The position numbers and the translations under genes are program-made. A stretch of DNA of 64,000 nt. It comes from Noviherbaspirillum humi (GTDB lineage: Bacteria > Pseudomonadota > Gammaproteobacteria > Burkholderiales > Burkholderiaceae_D). Below are positions 19,548-27,964 of this stretch, piece after piece; position 1 is the stretch's first letter; each line of letters starts with the position of its first letter. Under the pieces are notes generated by a model, which was not told where the DNA came from, searched no databases, and saw only the letters and a list, made by a program, of their open reading frames with translations. The DNA lies in assembly GCF_900188095.1 (NCBI RefSeq), contig NZ_FZOT01000001.1:372001-436000 (forward strand), in the 5' to 3' direction.

Positions 19548-19919
19548 GGTGCAACCTGGAAATAGTCTGATACGTCCGGAAAGCGCATCAGCAAAAATGT
19601 CATTTTACGCCAAGAGGGACAAGCGTCCTGCGCCCTAAGGGCGAACCGCTGATGTGAAGAGTTGCTGGTTATGTTTCGAACGCAACTCCAGTGCCCGCCC
19701 AATCGATAACCCCAACTTAGCGATGCAAAACAACCAAAACGTCAAGTTTTGATATGAGGTCGGTCATTTCCGACCTGTACCTTTTAATGACAAAAATATA
19801 ACTTGGAAACATTGCAGCAGGTCTTAAAGGCGTGGCTTCAACAAGGCAAGTGAATATCTTTCAGCATCTGTTGATCAATCGGCTGAGGCGGCAAAAATCC
19901 GCAATTTAAGGGGATTACC
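19548..19919. other. 372-base AT-rich gap between ybeD and the PilV-like gene
   Basis: No credible ORF. Base composition is clearly lower in GC than the flanking core genes. It contains CGCCC-TAA-GGGCG (19631-19643), a perfect 7-bp inverted repeat AGGTCGG/CCGACCT with a six-base loop (19757-19776), a possible -10 TATAAC (19797-19802) and the Shine-Dalgarno AAGGGG just before the ATG at 19920. The divergent ybeD promoter must also lie here. Confidence 0.6.
19757..19776. repeat. Inverted repeat upstream of the PilV-like gene
   Basis: AGGTCGG (19757-19763), loop TCATTT, CCGACCT (19770-19776). It lies about 20 bases before a TATAAC -10-like hexamer and could be an operator or a small hairpin. 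No regulator is identified. Confidence 0.4.
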
Positions 19920-21467
19920 ATGGGTGGGAAAATCAGGCAACGCATGAAAAATGGCGGCTATACCATGCTTGAGTTGACGGTGGTATTGCTCGTAATCGGC
20001 TTGATCATGGCAGGCATCGCCCGCCAAGTGAAGATCTACGCCGGCGAGCAAAAACTGACAGCCTATGCCGAGCAGCTCAAAACCTTGGGCAATGCAGCCA
20101 ATGCCTATGCATCGAGATACTTCAACGAGATAAGCACTGCCAAGCCGATTCCTTGCAGTACCTGTGTAGGCGGCCAAGTGGCGACGAACGAACAGCCAAC
20201 CATGGAGGAATTACAAAACCTCGGCTTTCTGCCTCCAGGATTTCTCGCTTGTCCCATATTCCGTACGCCATGCGGCGCCGGCAATAACTTCGAAGTGCGG
20301 GTACGCCAAGCCAATAGCAGTCTTCAGGTCGTTGCTTACGACCCTCAGGCCGTGCCAGACGTCACGAGCAACAAGAGTGCCAGTGCCGATGCGCAAACCG
20401 TTCTTGCACAAATGGGTTTTCTGGGCGGGATAGTCCAAGAAGTGGCTCCGGGCAAGTTCACTTACGTTCGTAAAAATCAAAACAATATCCCGGACACGAT
20501 CGCCAACACTGTTTTCAACAACAAAATCCCGCCGGTAAATTCAGTTGGATACTGGGCCAATTATGACAGTCAAGCTTGGTCCGCTTACCTCCGCCGGGAT
20601 GGCAGCGACACGATGCTTGGATCTTTGAAGATGGGCGGCAACGACATTGAAGGTGCCAAGGGCATCAGCGCAACAGCGAACATCACGACGACGGAGGGTG
20701 GTATCGCTGTCGGCAAAAACATTACCCCCTCGGCTGGCGACATCAAAGCCGGCAACAGTGTTACAGCCGTCGATACGGTTCAAGCCGGAAATACCCTGAT
20801 GGCGGGGGCCGGTGGCGTGAATTCCAAAGGACACATCACAACGACGGAAGGCGGTATTGCTGCAGGCGTTCCGGCCACCAAGGGCGACATAAAGGCGGGA
20901 AACAGCATCACGGCGGGAGATACCGTTCAAGCAGGAAATACTGTGATGGCAGGCGCTGGCGGGGTCAGTTCACAAGGCAACATCAGGTCTACAAATGGCG
21001 GCATCGCTGCAGGGACTAGCGTCGCTGTATCCGCTGGAGAAATCAAGGCTGCAGGCGCAGTCGAAGGAAAAGAATTGTCGTCCACGCTGGGCAGGCTGAA
21101 ATTGCCTCCCCAAGGTGCTACTCCAGGAGCGCCCTGCCAGAGTTCGGAGACCAACATTATTACGACGAGCGTGAATCAAGAAACGCTAATGTGCGACGGT
21201 AGTGTGTGGAGATCGACCAAAGATCTGCAATATTTCACAGTGGATGTATCAGTCGAACCGGGAAGCACAGGGAAGATTGTGCAAGTTGCAGATAGCTCTT
21301 GGAAAGTATGTGCTGTAGCAGGGCTAAGCGCATATGGAGGCGATCCCGATTCAGGAAAAGCTAACGAGCCTGTGATGATTTACCAAAATACTAGTAACAA
21401 AAACTGGTACGTAGAAATCTCTAGAGTGCTTTGGAACAACAAAACGAGAATTACATGCTTTAAGTAA
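19920..21467 (+). CDS. Orphan PilV/shufflon-type minor pilin or tip adhesin
   Basis: 515 residues. A type IV prepilin leader is plain: cleavage expected after G13, then Y14-TMLE with Glu at +5 and a hydrophobic helix TVVLLVIGLIM. Residues 40-250 resemble the N-terminal region of plasmid PilV (shufflon) proteins, ending in LRRDGSDTMLGSLKMGGNDI, followed by three imperfect repeats of about 50 residues (255-305, 306-354, 355-380) and a C-terminal head with LMCDGSVWRS. Eight cysteines (79, 82, 111, 118, 406, 425, 464, 513) could form disulfides. The family binds recipient-cell LPS or other surfaces. No other pilus genes or recombinase are adjacent. Composition is AT-richer than neighbours, notably after 21200, and the gene reads against dat and ybeD, suggesting acquisition. 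Confidence 0.82.
   Translation: MGGKIRQRMKNGGYTMLELTVVLLVIGLIMAGIARQVKIYAGEQKLTAYAEQLKTLGNAANAYASRYFNEISTAKPIPCSTCVGGQVATNEQPTMEELQNLGFLPPGFLACPIFRTPCGAGNNFEVRVRQANSSLQVVAYDPQAVPDVTSNKSASADAQTVLAQMGFLGGIVQEVAPGKFTYVRKNQNNIPDTIANTVFNNKIPPVNSVGYWANYDSQAWSAYLRRDGSDTMLGSLKMGGNDIEGAKGISATANITTTEGGIAVGKNITPSAGDIKAGNSVTAVDTVQAGNTLMAGAGGVNSKGHITTTEGGIAAGVPATKGDIKAGNSITAGDTVQAGNTVMAGAGGVSSQGNIRSTNGGIAAGTSVAVSAGEIKAAGAVEGKELSSTLGRLKLPPQGATPGAPCQSSETNIITTSVNQETLMCDGSVWRSTKDLQYFTVDVSVEPGSTGKIVQVADSSWKVCAVAGLSAYGGDPDSGKANEPVMIYQNTSNKNWYVEISRVLWNNKTRITCFK
20682..21059 (+). repeat. Imperfect tandem repeats encoding about 50 residues each in the PilV-like gene
   Basis: Unit 1 at 20682-20834, unit 2 at 20835-20981, partial unit 3 at 20982-21059. 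Shared protein blocks are TTTEGGIA, GDIKAGNS, DTVQAGNT and MAGAGGV. The DNA copies differ at many third-codon positions while the protein stays close, so this is an old duplication maintained at the protein level and not a recent slippage. Confidence 0.8.
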
Positions 21468-21473
21468 AGCCGA

Positions 21474-21497
21474 TGGAGGTGGTAACTGGCACCTCCA
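21474..21497 (+). terminator. Hairpin after the PilV-like gene
   Basis: TGGAGGTG (21474-21481), eight-base loop, CACCTCCA (21490-21497), six bases after the stop codon. The following GTTGTTC is only weakly U-rich, so termination is probable but not certain. Confidence 0.5.
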
Positions 21498-21538
21498 GTT
21501 GTTCAGCTTCTTTCAGAGTGGTCGAAAAAGTATGAAAG

Positions 21539-22402
21539 CTATTGCTCTTTCGCTTCTTGGTAAGCCGAATACAGTCCTTTAAAGACCTGACCCGGCCGAC
21601 CGTCGCCAATCACCTCGCCGTCCAAGGTCACCACGGGCAAAATCTCCTTGGATGCCGAGGTCAGCATCACCTCATCAGCAGCAAACACTTCCTCGCGCGA
21701 AATGCGGCGGGCTTCGAAAGGGATGCCCGCCGCTGCGCACAATTCTTCCAGCAAGCCGTAGCGTATGCCTTCCAGGATGAGATTGTTCTTGGGCGGTGCC
21801 ATCAGCTTGCCATCCTTGACGATCCACACGTTGGAGGCCGAGGCCTCGGTGAGATAGCCGTCGCGGAACTGGATGGTTTCGGTGGCGCCGTGTTCGGCCG
21901 CATGCTGGGCGGCGAGCACGTTGCCGAGCAGGGAGGTGGACTTGATCTCGCAATGCAGCCAGCGCTTGTCTTCCATCGAGACGCAGGCCACGCCCTTTTC
22001 GCGCGCCTCCGCCGGCGGCAGCACCAGCGGGTTGGTCATGATGAAGACGGTCGGCGTCATCTCGGTCGGGAAGGCGTGGGCGCGCTTGGCGACGCCGCGG
22101 GTGACTTGCAGGTAGATGAGCTGGTCGTCGGCCGGATGGGCATCCATGATCTTCTGGACGAGCGCGCGCCATTCCTCCTCGCTGTGAGGATTCGGGATGC
22201 CGATCGCCGCCAGGCTGCGGAACAGGCGCGCCAGGTGCTGCTGTTCGCGAAAGGGCTTGCGGGCATAGACCGGCACCACTTCATACACCCCGTCGCCGAA
22301 GATGAAGCCGCGGTCCAGCACCGGGATGCGGGCTTCGGACAGCGGCGTCATCTCGCCGTTCAAATAAACCAGCGGATCGCTGACGGAGGTGGCTTGGCTC
22401 AT
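21539..22402 (-). CDS. dat: D-amino acid aminotransferase (class IV PLP transaminase)
   Basis: 287 residues from the ATG at 22402, preceded by AGGAAA. Class IV fold: VLDRGFIFGDGVYEVVPVY, the PLP lysine in HCEIKSTSLLGNVLA, TEASASNVWIV and VMLTSASKEILPV. It interconverts D-alanine/alpha-ketoglutarate and D-glutamate/pyruvate, supplying cell-wall D-amino acids. Branched-chain transaminase is the main alternative, but the dacC-dat-ybeD-lipB context is typical of Dat in Burkholderiales. The in-frame extension upstream is a shadow over the gap. Confidence 0.88.
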   Translation of the reverse strand: MSQATSVSDPLVYLNGEMTPLSEARIPVLDRGFIFGDGVYEVVPVYARKPFREQQHLARLFRSLAAIGIPNPHSEEEWRALVQKIMDAHPADDQLIYLQVTRGVAKRAHAFPTEMTPTVFIMTNPLVLPPAEAREKGVACVSMEDKRWLHCEIKSTSLLGNVLAAQHAAEHGATETIQFRDGYLTEASASNVWIVKDGKLMAPPKNNLILEGIRYGLLEELCAAAGIPFEARRISREEVFAADEVMLTSASKEILPVVTLDGEVIGDGRPGQVFKGLYSAYQEAKEQ

Positions 22403-22540
22403 GGGTGGTTTCCTGCGAAAAAGAGAAAGAGAAGTCCGGCCCCAAAGTGACTTGTCCGAGGCCAGAAAGTACTGCTGGCATTTTGTCACAGGCATGGGCG
22501 GAAGGTTATGCAAAAAACGTATGGGTGGAAAACGAGTGCC

Positions 22541-22570
22541 ACAAATGAAAACCGGCGCATCGCGCCGGTT
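22541..22570 (-). terminator. Intrinsic terminator downstream of dacC
   Basis: Read on the minus strand: AACCGGCGC, loop GAT, GCGCCGGTT, then TTCATTTG. The arms are 9 bp (22550-22558 and 22562-22570), 45 bases after the dacC stop. It implies that dat, further along the same strand, uses its own promoter within 22403-22540. Confidence 0.75.
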
Positions 22571-22614
22571 CGTTCGCTGCTTCAATCAACCCGGTCTCAG
22601 GTCATGCTGCATGC

Positions 22615-23772
22615 TCATTTCAGCATCAGTCTTAGAGAGTCCCAGGCCCGGCCGAAGATGGTGGCCTGATTCACCTGTTCCAATGCGACCACCGGCAGCT
22701 CGGTCAGCAGTTTGCCATCCACCACCATCTTCAGCGTGCCGACCCGGCTGTTTTCGGCCACCGGCGCCACCAGCGGATCCTTGCGTTCCAGCACCGGCTT
22801 CATCTTCTCCAGCACGCCCTTCGGCACGGTGACGAAGATATCGCGGGTGAAGCCGATCTTCACCTGACCTTGCGCGCCTTTCCAGACTTCCGGCGTGGCC
22901 ACCGCCTGGCCCTTGGCATACAGCTTCACCGTGTCGAAATTCTGGAAGCCCCAGTTCAGCAGCTTCTGGCTTTCCTGGGCGCGCATCTGGTCGGACGGCG
23001 CGCCCAGGACCACCGAGATGAGACGGCGTTCCCCGCCGACGCTGGGACGCTTGGCGGAGGCGATCAGGCAATAGCCGGCGGCGGCGGTGTGGCCGGTCTT
23101 CATGCCGTCCACCGTCGGGTCTTGCCACAGCAGGCGGTTGCGGTTGGGCTGGGTAATCTTGTTGTAGGTGAACTGCCGGGTGGCGTAAATCTTGTAGTAG
23201 TCGGGATGGTCGCTGACGAGGCGCGCGGCAAGCGTCGCCAGATCGGCGGCGGTGGAGTAGTTGCCGGGATGCGGCAAGCCATGGGAGTTGGCGAAGCGGG
23301 TGTTCTTCATGCCCATGCGCTCCGCTTCCCGGTTCATCAGCGTGACGAAGGCTTCCTCGCTGCCGGCCACCGCCTCGGCCAGCGCCACTGCCGCATCGTT
23401 GCCGGACTGGACGATCAGGCCGTACAGCAGGTCTTCCACCTTCACCGGCGTGGCCGGGTCGATGAACATCTTGGAACTGCCCGCATCGACCTTCCAGGCG
23501 CGCACCGACACGGTGACCATCTGCTGCGGGTCGAGCCGCTTTTCCTTGATGGCGGAGAAGGCGAGGTAGGCGGTCATGAGCTTGGTGAGCGATGCCGGCT
23601 CGACGCGCATGCCGGGATCCTGGGACGCGAGAACCTGATTGCTGGTGGCATCCAGCAGCAGCCAGGACCGGGCAGCGACGGCAGGTGCCGGCAATATCTG
23701 CGCCAAGGCGGCGGAAAGGGGCAGAAAGCACGCCAGAAGGAGAGCGGCCAGCGCCGTAATGGGATTTCTCAT
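22615..23772 (-). CDS. dacC: D-alanyl-D-alanine carboxypeptidase (PBP5/6 family)
   Basis: Trims the terminal D-Ala from pentapeptides. 385 residues from the ATG at 23772; the longer open frame lacks a signal at its start. Sec signal to about residue 24 (ALLLACFLPLSAALA), S61-x-x-K64 (SLTKLM), SGN at 122-124, K224-TG (DGMKTGHT), then the PBP5-type C-terminal beta domain and a final amphipathic segment (IFGRAWDSLRLMLK) likely to anchor it to the inner membrane. It partners functionally with Dat just downstream. Confidence 0.95.
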   Translation of the reverse strand: MRNPITALAALLLACFLPLSAALAQILPAPAVAARSWLLLDATSNQVLASQDPGMRVEPASLTKLMTAYLAFSAIKEKRLDPQQMVTVSVRAWKVDAGSSKMFIDPATPVKVEDLLYGLIVQSGNDAAVALAEAVAGSEEAFVTLMNREAERMGMKNTRFANSHGLPHPGNYSTAADLATLAARLVSDHPDYYKIYATRQFTYNKITQPNRNRLLWQDPTVDGMKTGHTAAAGYCLIASAKRPSVGGERRLISVVLGAPSDQMRAQESQKLLNWGFQNFDTVKLYAKGQAVATPEVWKGAQGQVKIGFTRDIFVTVPKGVLEKMKPVLERKDPLVAPVAENSRVGTLKMVVDGKLLTELPVVALEQVNQATIFGRAWDSLRLMLK

Positions 23773-24016
23773 TTTTTGAACACTTTGGTAGCCGCAGCGG
23801 AGTTGCTGATGGGGGCGGCAGGCGCCGGACGCGCCTGAAGACATCGGAATTATAGAGGGACGCCGCCGCGCCATAGCGGCTGGAAACATGCGGATACCAA
23901 TGAAAAGCACGACGCTGGCCGCAGCTGGCAGGAATGCCTTGGCACGGCATCCGATGCCGCGCCGGCTGACGGCAAGCGCTCTCGCCACGGATGGCGCAAC
24001 GCCGCAGCCATGCGGA

Positions 24017-24643
24017 TCAGCGGTGCCACATCTCCACGATGAGGTTCTTGATGTGGTGCAGGCGGCGATGGAAGAAGTGGTCGGCGCCGGGGATCACGAT
24101 CACCGGCAGGTCCTGCGGCCGCGCCCAGTCGAGCGCGTCGGCCAGCGTGATGGTGTCGTCCTGCTCGCCGTGGATGACGATGCTGTTGGACGGCACCGTC
24201 GGCAGCGGCCACTTGCGCGCCGCGCTGCCGACCATGATCAGGCGCTCCGCCGGCCGCCCCTGTTCCTCGAGGCGCTTCTGCAGCGAAGCCTGGACGAAGG
24301 TGCCGAAGGAAAAGCCCGACAACGCCACCGGCACGTCCGGATAGCGCTGTGCCATGTGATCGAGCAGCAAGGCCATGTCGTCGGTCTCGCCCTGGCCGGC
24401 GTCGTGCACGCCGGCGGATTCGCCGACGCCGCGGAAGTTCATGCGCGCGGCGGCATAGCCGAGGGCGACGAAGGCCCGCGCCAGCGTTTGCGCCACCTTG
24501 TTGTCCATGGTGCCGCCGTAGAGCGGATGCGGATGCGCCACCAGGCCGATGCCGCGCACCATGCCGTCAGCCGGCAGGTCGAGCGCGCATTCGATATTGC
24601 CGGCGGCGCCGGTGAGGGAAAAGCGTTGGGTTTGTGCGTTCAT
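24017..24643 (-). CDS. Alpha/beta hydrolase
   Basis: 208 residues from the ATG at 24643. The oxyanion-type motif HPHPLYGGTMDNKV, nucleophile elbow GFSFG, Asp in IHGEQDDTI and His in PGADHFFHRRLHH form a full catalytic set. This is the dienelactone-hydrolase-like COG2945 type; substrate unknown. It begins 8 bases after the stop of the ferredoxin gene on the same strand, so the two are probably co-transcribed. Confidence 0.88.
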   Translation of the reverse strand: MNAQTQRFSLTGAAGNIECALDLPADGMVRGIGLVAHPHPLYGGTMDNKVAQTLARAFVALGYAAARMNFRGVGESAGVHDAGQGETDDMALLLDHMAQRYPDVPVALSGFSFGTFVQASLQKRLEEQGRPAERLIMVGSAARKWPLPTVPSNSIVIHGEQDDTITLADALDWARPQDLPVIVIPGADHFFHRRLHHIKNLIVEMWHR

Positions 24644-24651
24644 GCGGCGAT

Positions 24652-24972
24652 TCAGATCTTCAGTCGTTCCACGACCTTGCCGCCTACCAGGTGCTCGTCG
24701 ATGATCTCGTCGATATCGTGCTGGTCGATATAGGTGTACCAGGTGCCTTCGGGGTAGACGACGAGGACCGGCCCTTCCTCGCAGCGGTCGAGGCAGCCGG
24801 CCTTGTTGATGCGCACCTTGCCTTCGCCGCTCAGGCCGAGTTCCTTGACGCGGCGCTTGGCATGCTCCTGCGCCGACTTGGCGCCGCGGTTCATGCAGCA
24901 GGGGCGGCCGCCTTCGTCGCGCTGGTTCATGCAAAAGAACACATGGTGTTGGTAGTACGGCTTGTCGCTCAT
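24652..24972 (-). CDS. Thioredoxin-like [2Fe-2S] ferredoxin
   Basis: 106 residues from the ATG at 24972. HHVFFCMNQRDEGGRPCC and INKAGCLDRCEEGPVLVVYPEG are the hallmark of the Shethna-type / NuoE-like 2Fe-2S ferredoxins (C14, C25/C26, C60, C64). It acts as an electron carrier; its partner is unknown. The frame remains open far upstream through the VanZ gene in another frame, so the family N-terminus MSDKPYYQ sets the start. It sits between the VanZ-like gene (38-base gap) and the hydrolase. Confidence 0.9.
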   Translation of the reverse strand: MSDKPYYQHHVFFCMNQRDEGGRPCCMNRGAKSAQEHAKRRVKELGLSGEGKVRINKAGCLDRCEEGPVLVVYPEGTWYTYIDQHDIDEIIDEHLVGGKVVERLKI

Positions 24973-25010
24973 GATGTCGGTCTCGGGCAAAACGAGATCA
25001 TACACCTGGC

Positions 25011-26216
25011 TCAATTCCGCTTCAGGCGCTGCGCCGGGTAGAACAGGAAAGCGAGCGCGAAGAATGGCCATGCGAAGGACAGGAACTGCGCCGCGCCGTT
25101 GAAATTGAGAAATTTGCCCTGGCTCCATGCTTGCAGCGACAGCGTGAAATAGGGATTGGTCGGCACCACGTTGGCGATCGCCACCCCGAGCAGCAGGCTC
25201 ATGACCGCGAGCCGGCGCTGTGCCGCGGCCGGCGCCGCCGACAGGCCGAACACCATCATGGCGCCGATCAGCAAGCCGCCCTGTGCGCCCGGCGTGAGCC
25301 AGGCGAAGGCATGCTCGGGCGCGAACACCAGGGCGCTGGCGAGCGACTTCACGGTGAGCGCGGCCGCGATGAGTCCGAGCACCAGCGCCGCCTTCGGTGC
25401 CGGCTTGCGCAGCGTGGACAGCAGCGTGAGCGCCGCGCCGGTGCAGCCGAGGCTGGTGATCAGGGTTTCCGCCATCCAGTATTGCTGCACGCTGAGTTGA
25501 GCATCGCGCAGCAGCATCGCGGCCAGGTCGACCGGCCTTTCCAGCCATTGGGTGAGCCAGTCCGACAGTGTCGCCAGCATCTGGCCGTGGCCGAACAGGT
25601 AACCCCGCGGATAAATCTGGGCCATCGGCCAGAGCGCCATCACGATCAAGCCCGCGCCGGCATGGGGCGCGAACCATTCGCTGCGCAGGCGCAGCAGCCG
25701 GCTGCGTTCCATCAGCAGCGGCGACAGCAGTCCGCCGCCGATGGCACCGGCCAGTCCGCCGCCGGCGTTGAGCAGCAGGTCGAGATTGGAAGATACCCGG
25801 CTGGGCAGGTAGGTCTGGCCGGCTTCCATCAGCGCCGACAACAGCGTGCAGCAGATGAAGCCGAGACCGACCGCACCAATGCCGCGCAGGCGCGGATGGA
25901 CGGCAAACACGAACAGCGCGCCGAGCGGCATGTAGCCCACCACGTTGGCCAGCAGGTCGAATCCGCTCCAGTAATAGGGCAGCGGCGCGGACAGGAAACC
26001 CCAGGGCGGCAGCCCCTTGTTCTGCCAGCCGGAGAAGGGATACCAGCTCGCGTACACCACCAGCGCCAGATACGCGAACAGGCCGGCCCGGGCGAAGGGA
26101 TAGCCGGAGACATTGCTTTGCGCAGGCACGCCGCCGCTGGCATTGGACATGTTGATCGACATGGAAGTGAAGCCGGCCTGGCCGGCGCAAATTCGAAAAC
26201 CGGGCGATGCATTCAC
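25011..26216 (-). CDS. VanZ-like family membrane protein
   Basis: 401 residues with about ten hydrophobic segments. The N-terminal half carries the VanZ pattern: YASWYPFSGW, FDLLANVVGYMPLGAL, an E-x-x-Q in MEAGQTYLPSRVSS and NLDLLLNAGGG. Function of VanZ-like proteins outside teicoplanin resistance is unknown. The second half (about 190-400) is an extra membrane region longer than minimal VanZ proteins. Start is uncertain: ATGs at 26216, 26162 and 26150 are all possible and none has a good Shine-Dalgarno. Confidence 0.75.
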   Translation of the reverse strand: MNASPGFRICAGQAGFTSMSINMSNASGGVPAQSNVSGYPFARAGLFAYLALVVYASWYPFSGWQNKGLPPWGFLSAPLPYYWSGFDLLANVVGYMPLGALFVFAVHPRLRGIGAVGLGFICCTLLSALMEAGQTYLPSRVSSNLDLLLNAGGGLAGAIGGGLLSPLLMERSRLLRLRSEWFAPHAGAGLIVMALWPMAQIYPRGYLFGHGQMLATLSDWLTQWLERPVDLAAMLLRDAQLSVQQYWMAETLITSLGCTGAALTLLSTLRKPAPKAALVLGLIAAALTVKSLASALVFAPEHAFAWLTPGAQGGLLIGAMMVFGLSAAPAAAQRRLAVMSLLLGVAIANVVPTNPYFTLSLQAWSQGKFLNFNGAAQFLSFAWPFFALAFLFYPAQRLKRN

Positions 26217-26378
26217 GACAGGGCCGCCCTGGCCTGGGTGATTCTATCAAGCGCCGTCGTCCGTCCCGCTTTCGAATGCGGATGCGCTTGCCGTCAGATC
26301 CAAAAGCGTTCAGCATCATGCGACGGTTGACGCCGCTGCCGTTACAATGCGGCGGCGCCTTTCATCCCTGTTTCCACG

Positions 26379-27176
26379 ATGACTTCCTTGCTTGATTCAA
26401 CCGCCGTCGCCGCCCTGCTGCGCGAGCCGGCCAGCGCCATCGACGTGCGCGTGGTGGCGCAGACCGGTTCCACCAATGCCGACCTGATCGCCGCAGTCGG
26501 CGGCTTCACCTCGCCGGTACTGTTGGCGGCGGAGCATCAGACCGCCGGCCGCGGACGTGCCGGCCGCACCTGGCATTCGGCGCCGGGCGGCTCGCTTGCC
26601 TTCTCGCTGGCCTGGCGCTTCGCCCGGCCGCTCGCCGCGCTGGTGGGCCTGCCGCTGGCCGTCGGCGTGGCGGTGGCCGAGGCGCTGGCGATGTTCGAAC
26701 TGACGGTGCAGCTGAAGTGGCCCAACGACGTGCTTTACGAGGAACGCAAGCTGGGCGGCATCCTGGTCGAAAGCCGCGACGTCAGCGATGCCGGCGCGCC
26801 CGGCTGCTGGGCGGTGATCGGCATCGGGCTGAACCTGGCGCTGCCGCGAGAATTGGAGGCGGCGATCGACCGGCCGGTGGCGAGCGTGCCCTGGCTGGCC
26901 GCGCTGGACCGCAACCTGCTGCTCGCCACCCTGGCCAACAGCCTGGCGCAGGTGCTGGTCCAGTTCGAGCAGCATGGCTTCCCCGCCCTTCAGCAGCGCT
27001 GGAATGCGCTGCACGCCTGGCGCGGGCGCGAAGTGGCCCTGCTCGACCAGGGAAAGGTGCTGCAGCAGGGCGTGGCCGTCGGCGTCGATGGCCAGGGCTG
27101 CCTGCTCATCGATACGCCGCAGGGACGACGCGCGGTGATGTCGGGTGACGTCTCGCTGCGCGAGGTGGGCGCATGA
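26379..27176 (+). CDS. birA: Biotin-[acetyl-CoA-carboxylase] ligase without an N-terminal HTH
   Basis: Attaches biotin to the biotin carboxyl carrier protein. 265 residues. The biotin/ATP loop GRGRAGRTWHS (57-67), KWPNDVLYEERKLGGILVE and the C-terminal SH3-like domain are clear. It starts directly with the catalytic domain and has no winged-helix region, so unlike E. coli BirA it should not repress bio genes. The stop overlaps the coaX start (ATGA). Confidence 0.95.
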   Translation: MTSLLDSTAVAALLREPASAIDVRVVAQTGSTNADLIAAVGGFTSPVLLAAEHQTAGRGRAGRTWHSAPGGSLAFSLAWRFARPLAALVGLPLAVGVAVAEALAMFELTVQLKWPNDVLYEERKLGGILVESRDVSDAGAPGCWAVIGIGLNLALPRELEAAIDRPVASVPWLAALDRNLLLATLANSLAQVLVQFEQHGFPALQQRWNALHAWRGREVALLDQGKVLQQGVAVGVDGQGCLLIDTPQGRRAVMSGDVSLREVGA

Positions 27177-27964
27177 GCATGCTGCTGCTAATCGATGCCG
27201 GCAATACCCGGGTCAAATGGGCGCTGCTGCCGCTGGCCGGGATGGCGGAGCGGCCGCTGGGCGACTGGAGCAGCAGCGGCCATGCGCTGCATGCCGAGGT
27301 GCCGTCTCTGGTTCAGGCATGGCGCGGGCGCGGCATCAGCCGCGTGCTGGCTTCCAACGTCGCCGGTGCGGCGATGCGCGAGCGCCTGCAGGCCGCGGTG
27401 GATGAGGCGAATAAAGGCGGGCCGCCCACGCCGGTTGCGTGGTTTTCCTCCCGGGCTCGCCTGGCCGGTGTCGTCAACCGGTATCGCAATCCGGCTCAGC
27501 TCGGCTGCGACCGCTTTGCCTCCGCCATCGGCGCCCATGCGCTGTACCCGGACGAGCCGCTGGTGGTCGCCACCTGCGGCACCGCCACCACGGTCGACGC
27601 GGTGACCGCCGACGGCGCCTTCCTCGGCGGCATGATCCTGCCGGGCCTTGGGCTGATGGCCAGTTCGCTGGCCAGGAACACCGCCCAGCTGCCCGAGGTG
27701 GCGGAACATCTCGCCGACGACCAGCCCTTTGCCGACCATACCGATGCCGCGATCGTCAGCGGCTGCCTCGCCGCCCAGGCCGGCGCCATTGAGCGCGGCG
27801 TCAAGGCGCACCAGCAGATGGCGGGCGGACGCCCGGTGCGCTGCCTGCTCTCGGGCGGCGCAGCAACGCTGATCCAGCCGCATCTGGCGGTTCCCGCCAC
27901 CCGGGTGGATAATCTGGTGCTGATCGGCCTTCAAGCCGTCGCCCGTGACGACAAGCCATGCTGA
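27173..27964 (+). CDS. coaX: Type III pantothenate kinase
   Basis: First step of CoA biosynthesis. 263 residues of the ASKHA fold: LLLIDAGNTRVKWALL, LGCDRFASAIGAHALYP, VATCGTATTVDAV and GGMILPGLGLMASSL. Coupled to birA by overlapping start and stop, and overlapping the SPOR gene at its end by 7 bases. The birA-coaX pair is common in Betaproteobacteria. Confidence 0.96.
   Translation: MSMLLLIDAGNTRVKWALLPLAGMAERPLGDWSSSGHALHAEVPSLVQAWRGRGISRVLASNVAGAAMRERLQAAVDEANKGGPPTPVAWFSSRARLAGVVNRYRNPAQLGCDRFASAIGAHALYPDEPLVVATCGTATTVDAVTADGAFLGGMILPGLGLMASSLARNTAQLPEVAEHLADDQPFADHTDAAIVSGCLAAQAGAIERGVKAHQQMAGGRPVRCLLSGGAATLIQPHLAVPATRVDNLVLIGLQAVARDDKPC

Noticed and set aside
20682-21059. Active shufflon with invertible segments
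   Set aside because: Repeats are direct, not inverted, diverged in DNA, and no site-specific recombinase gene lies nearby.
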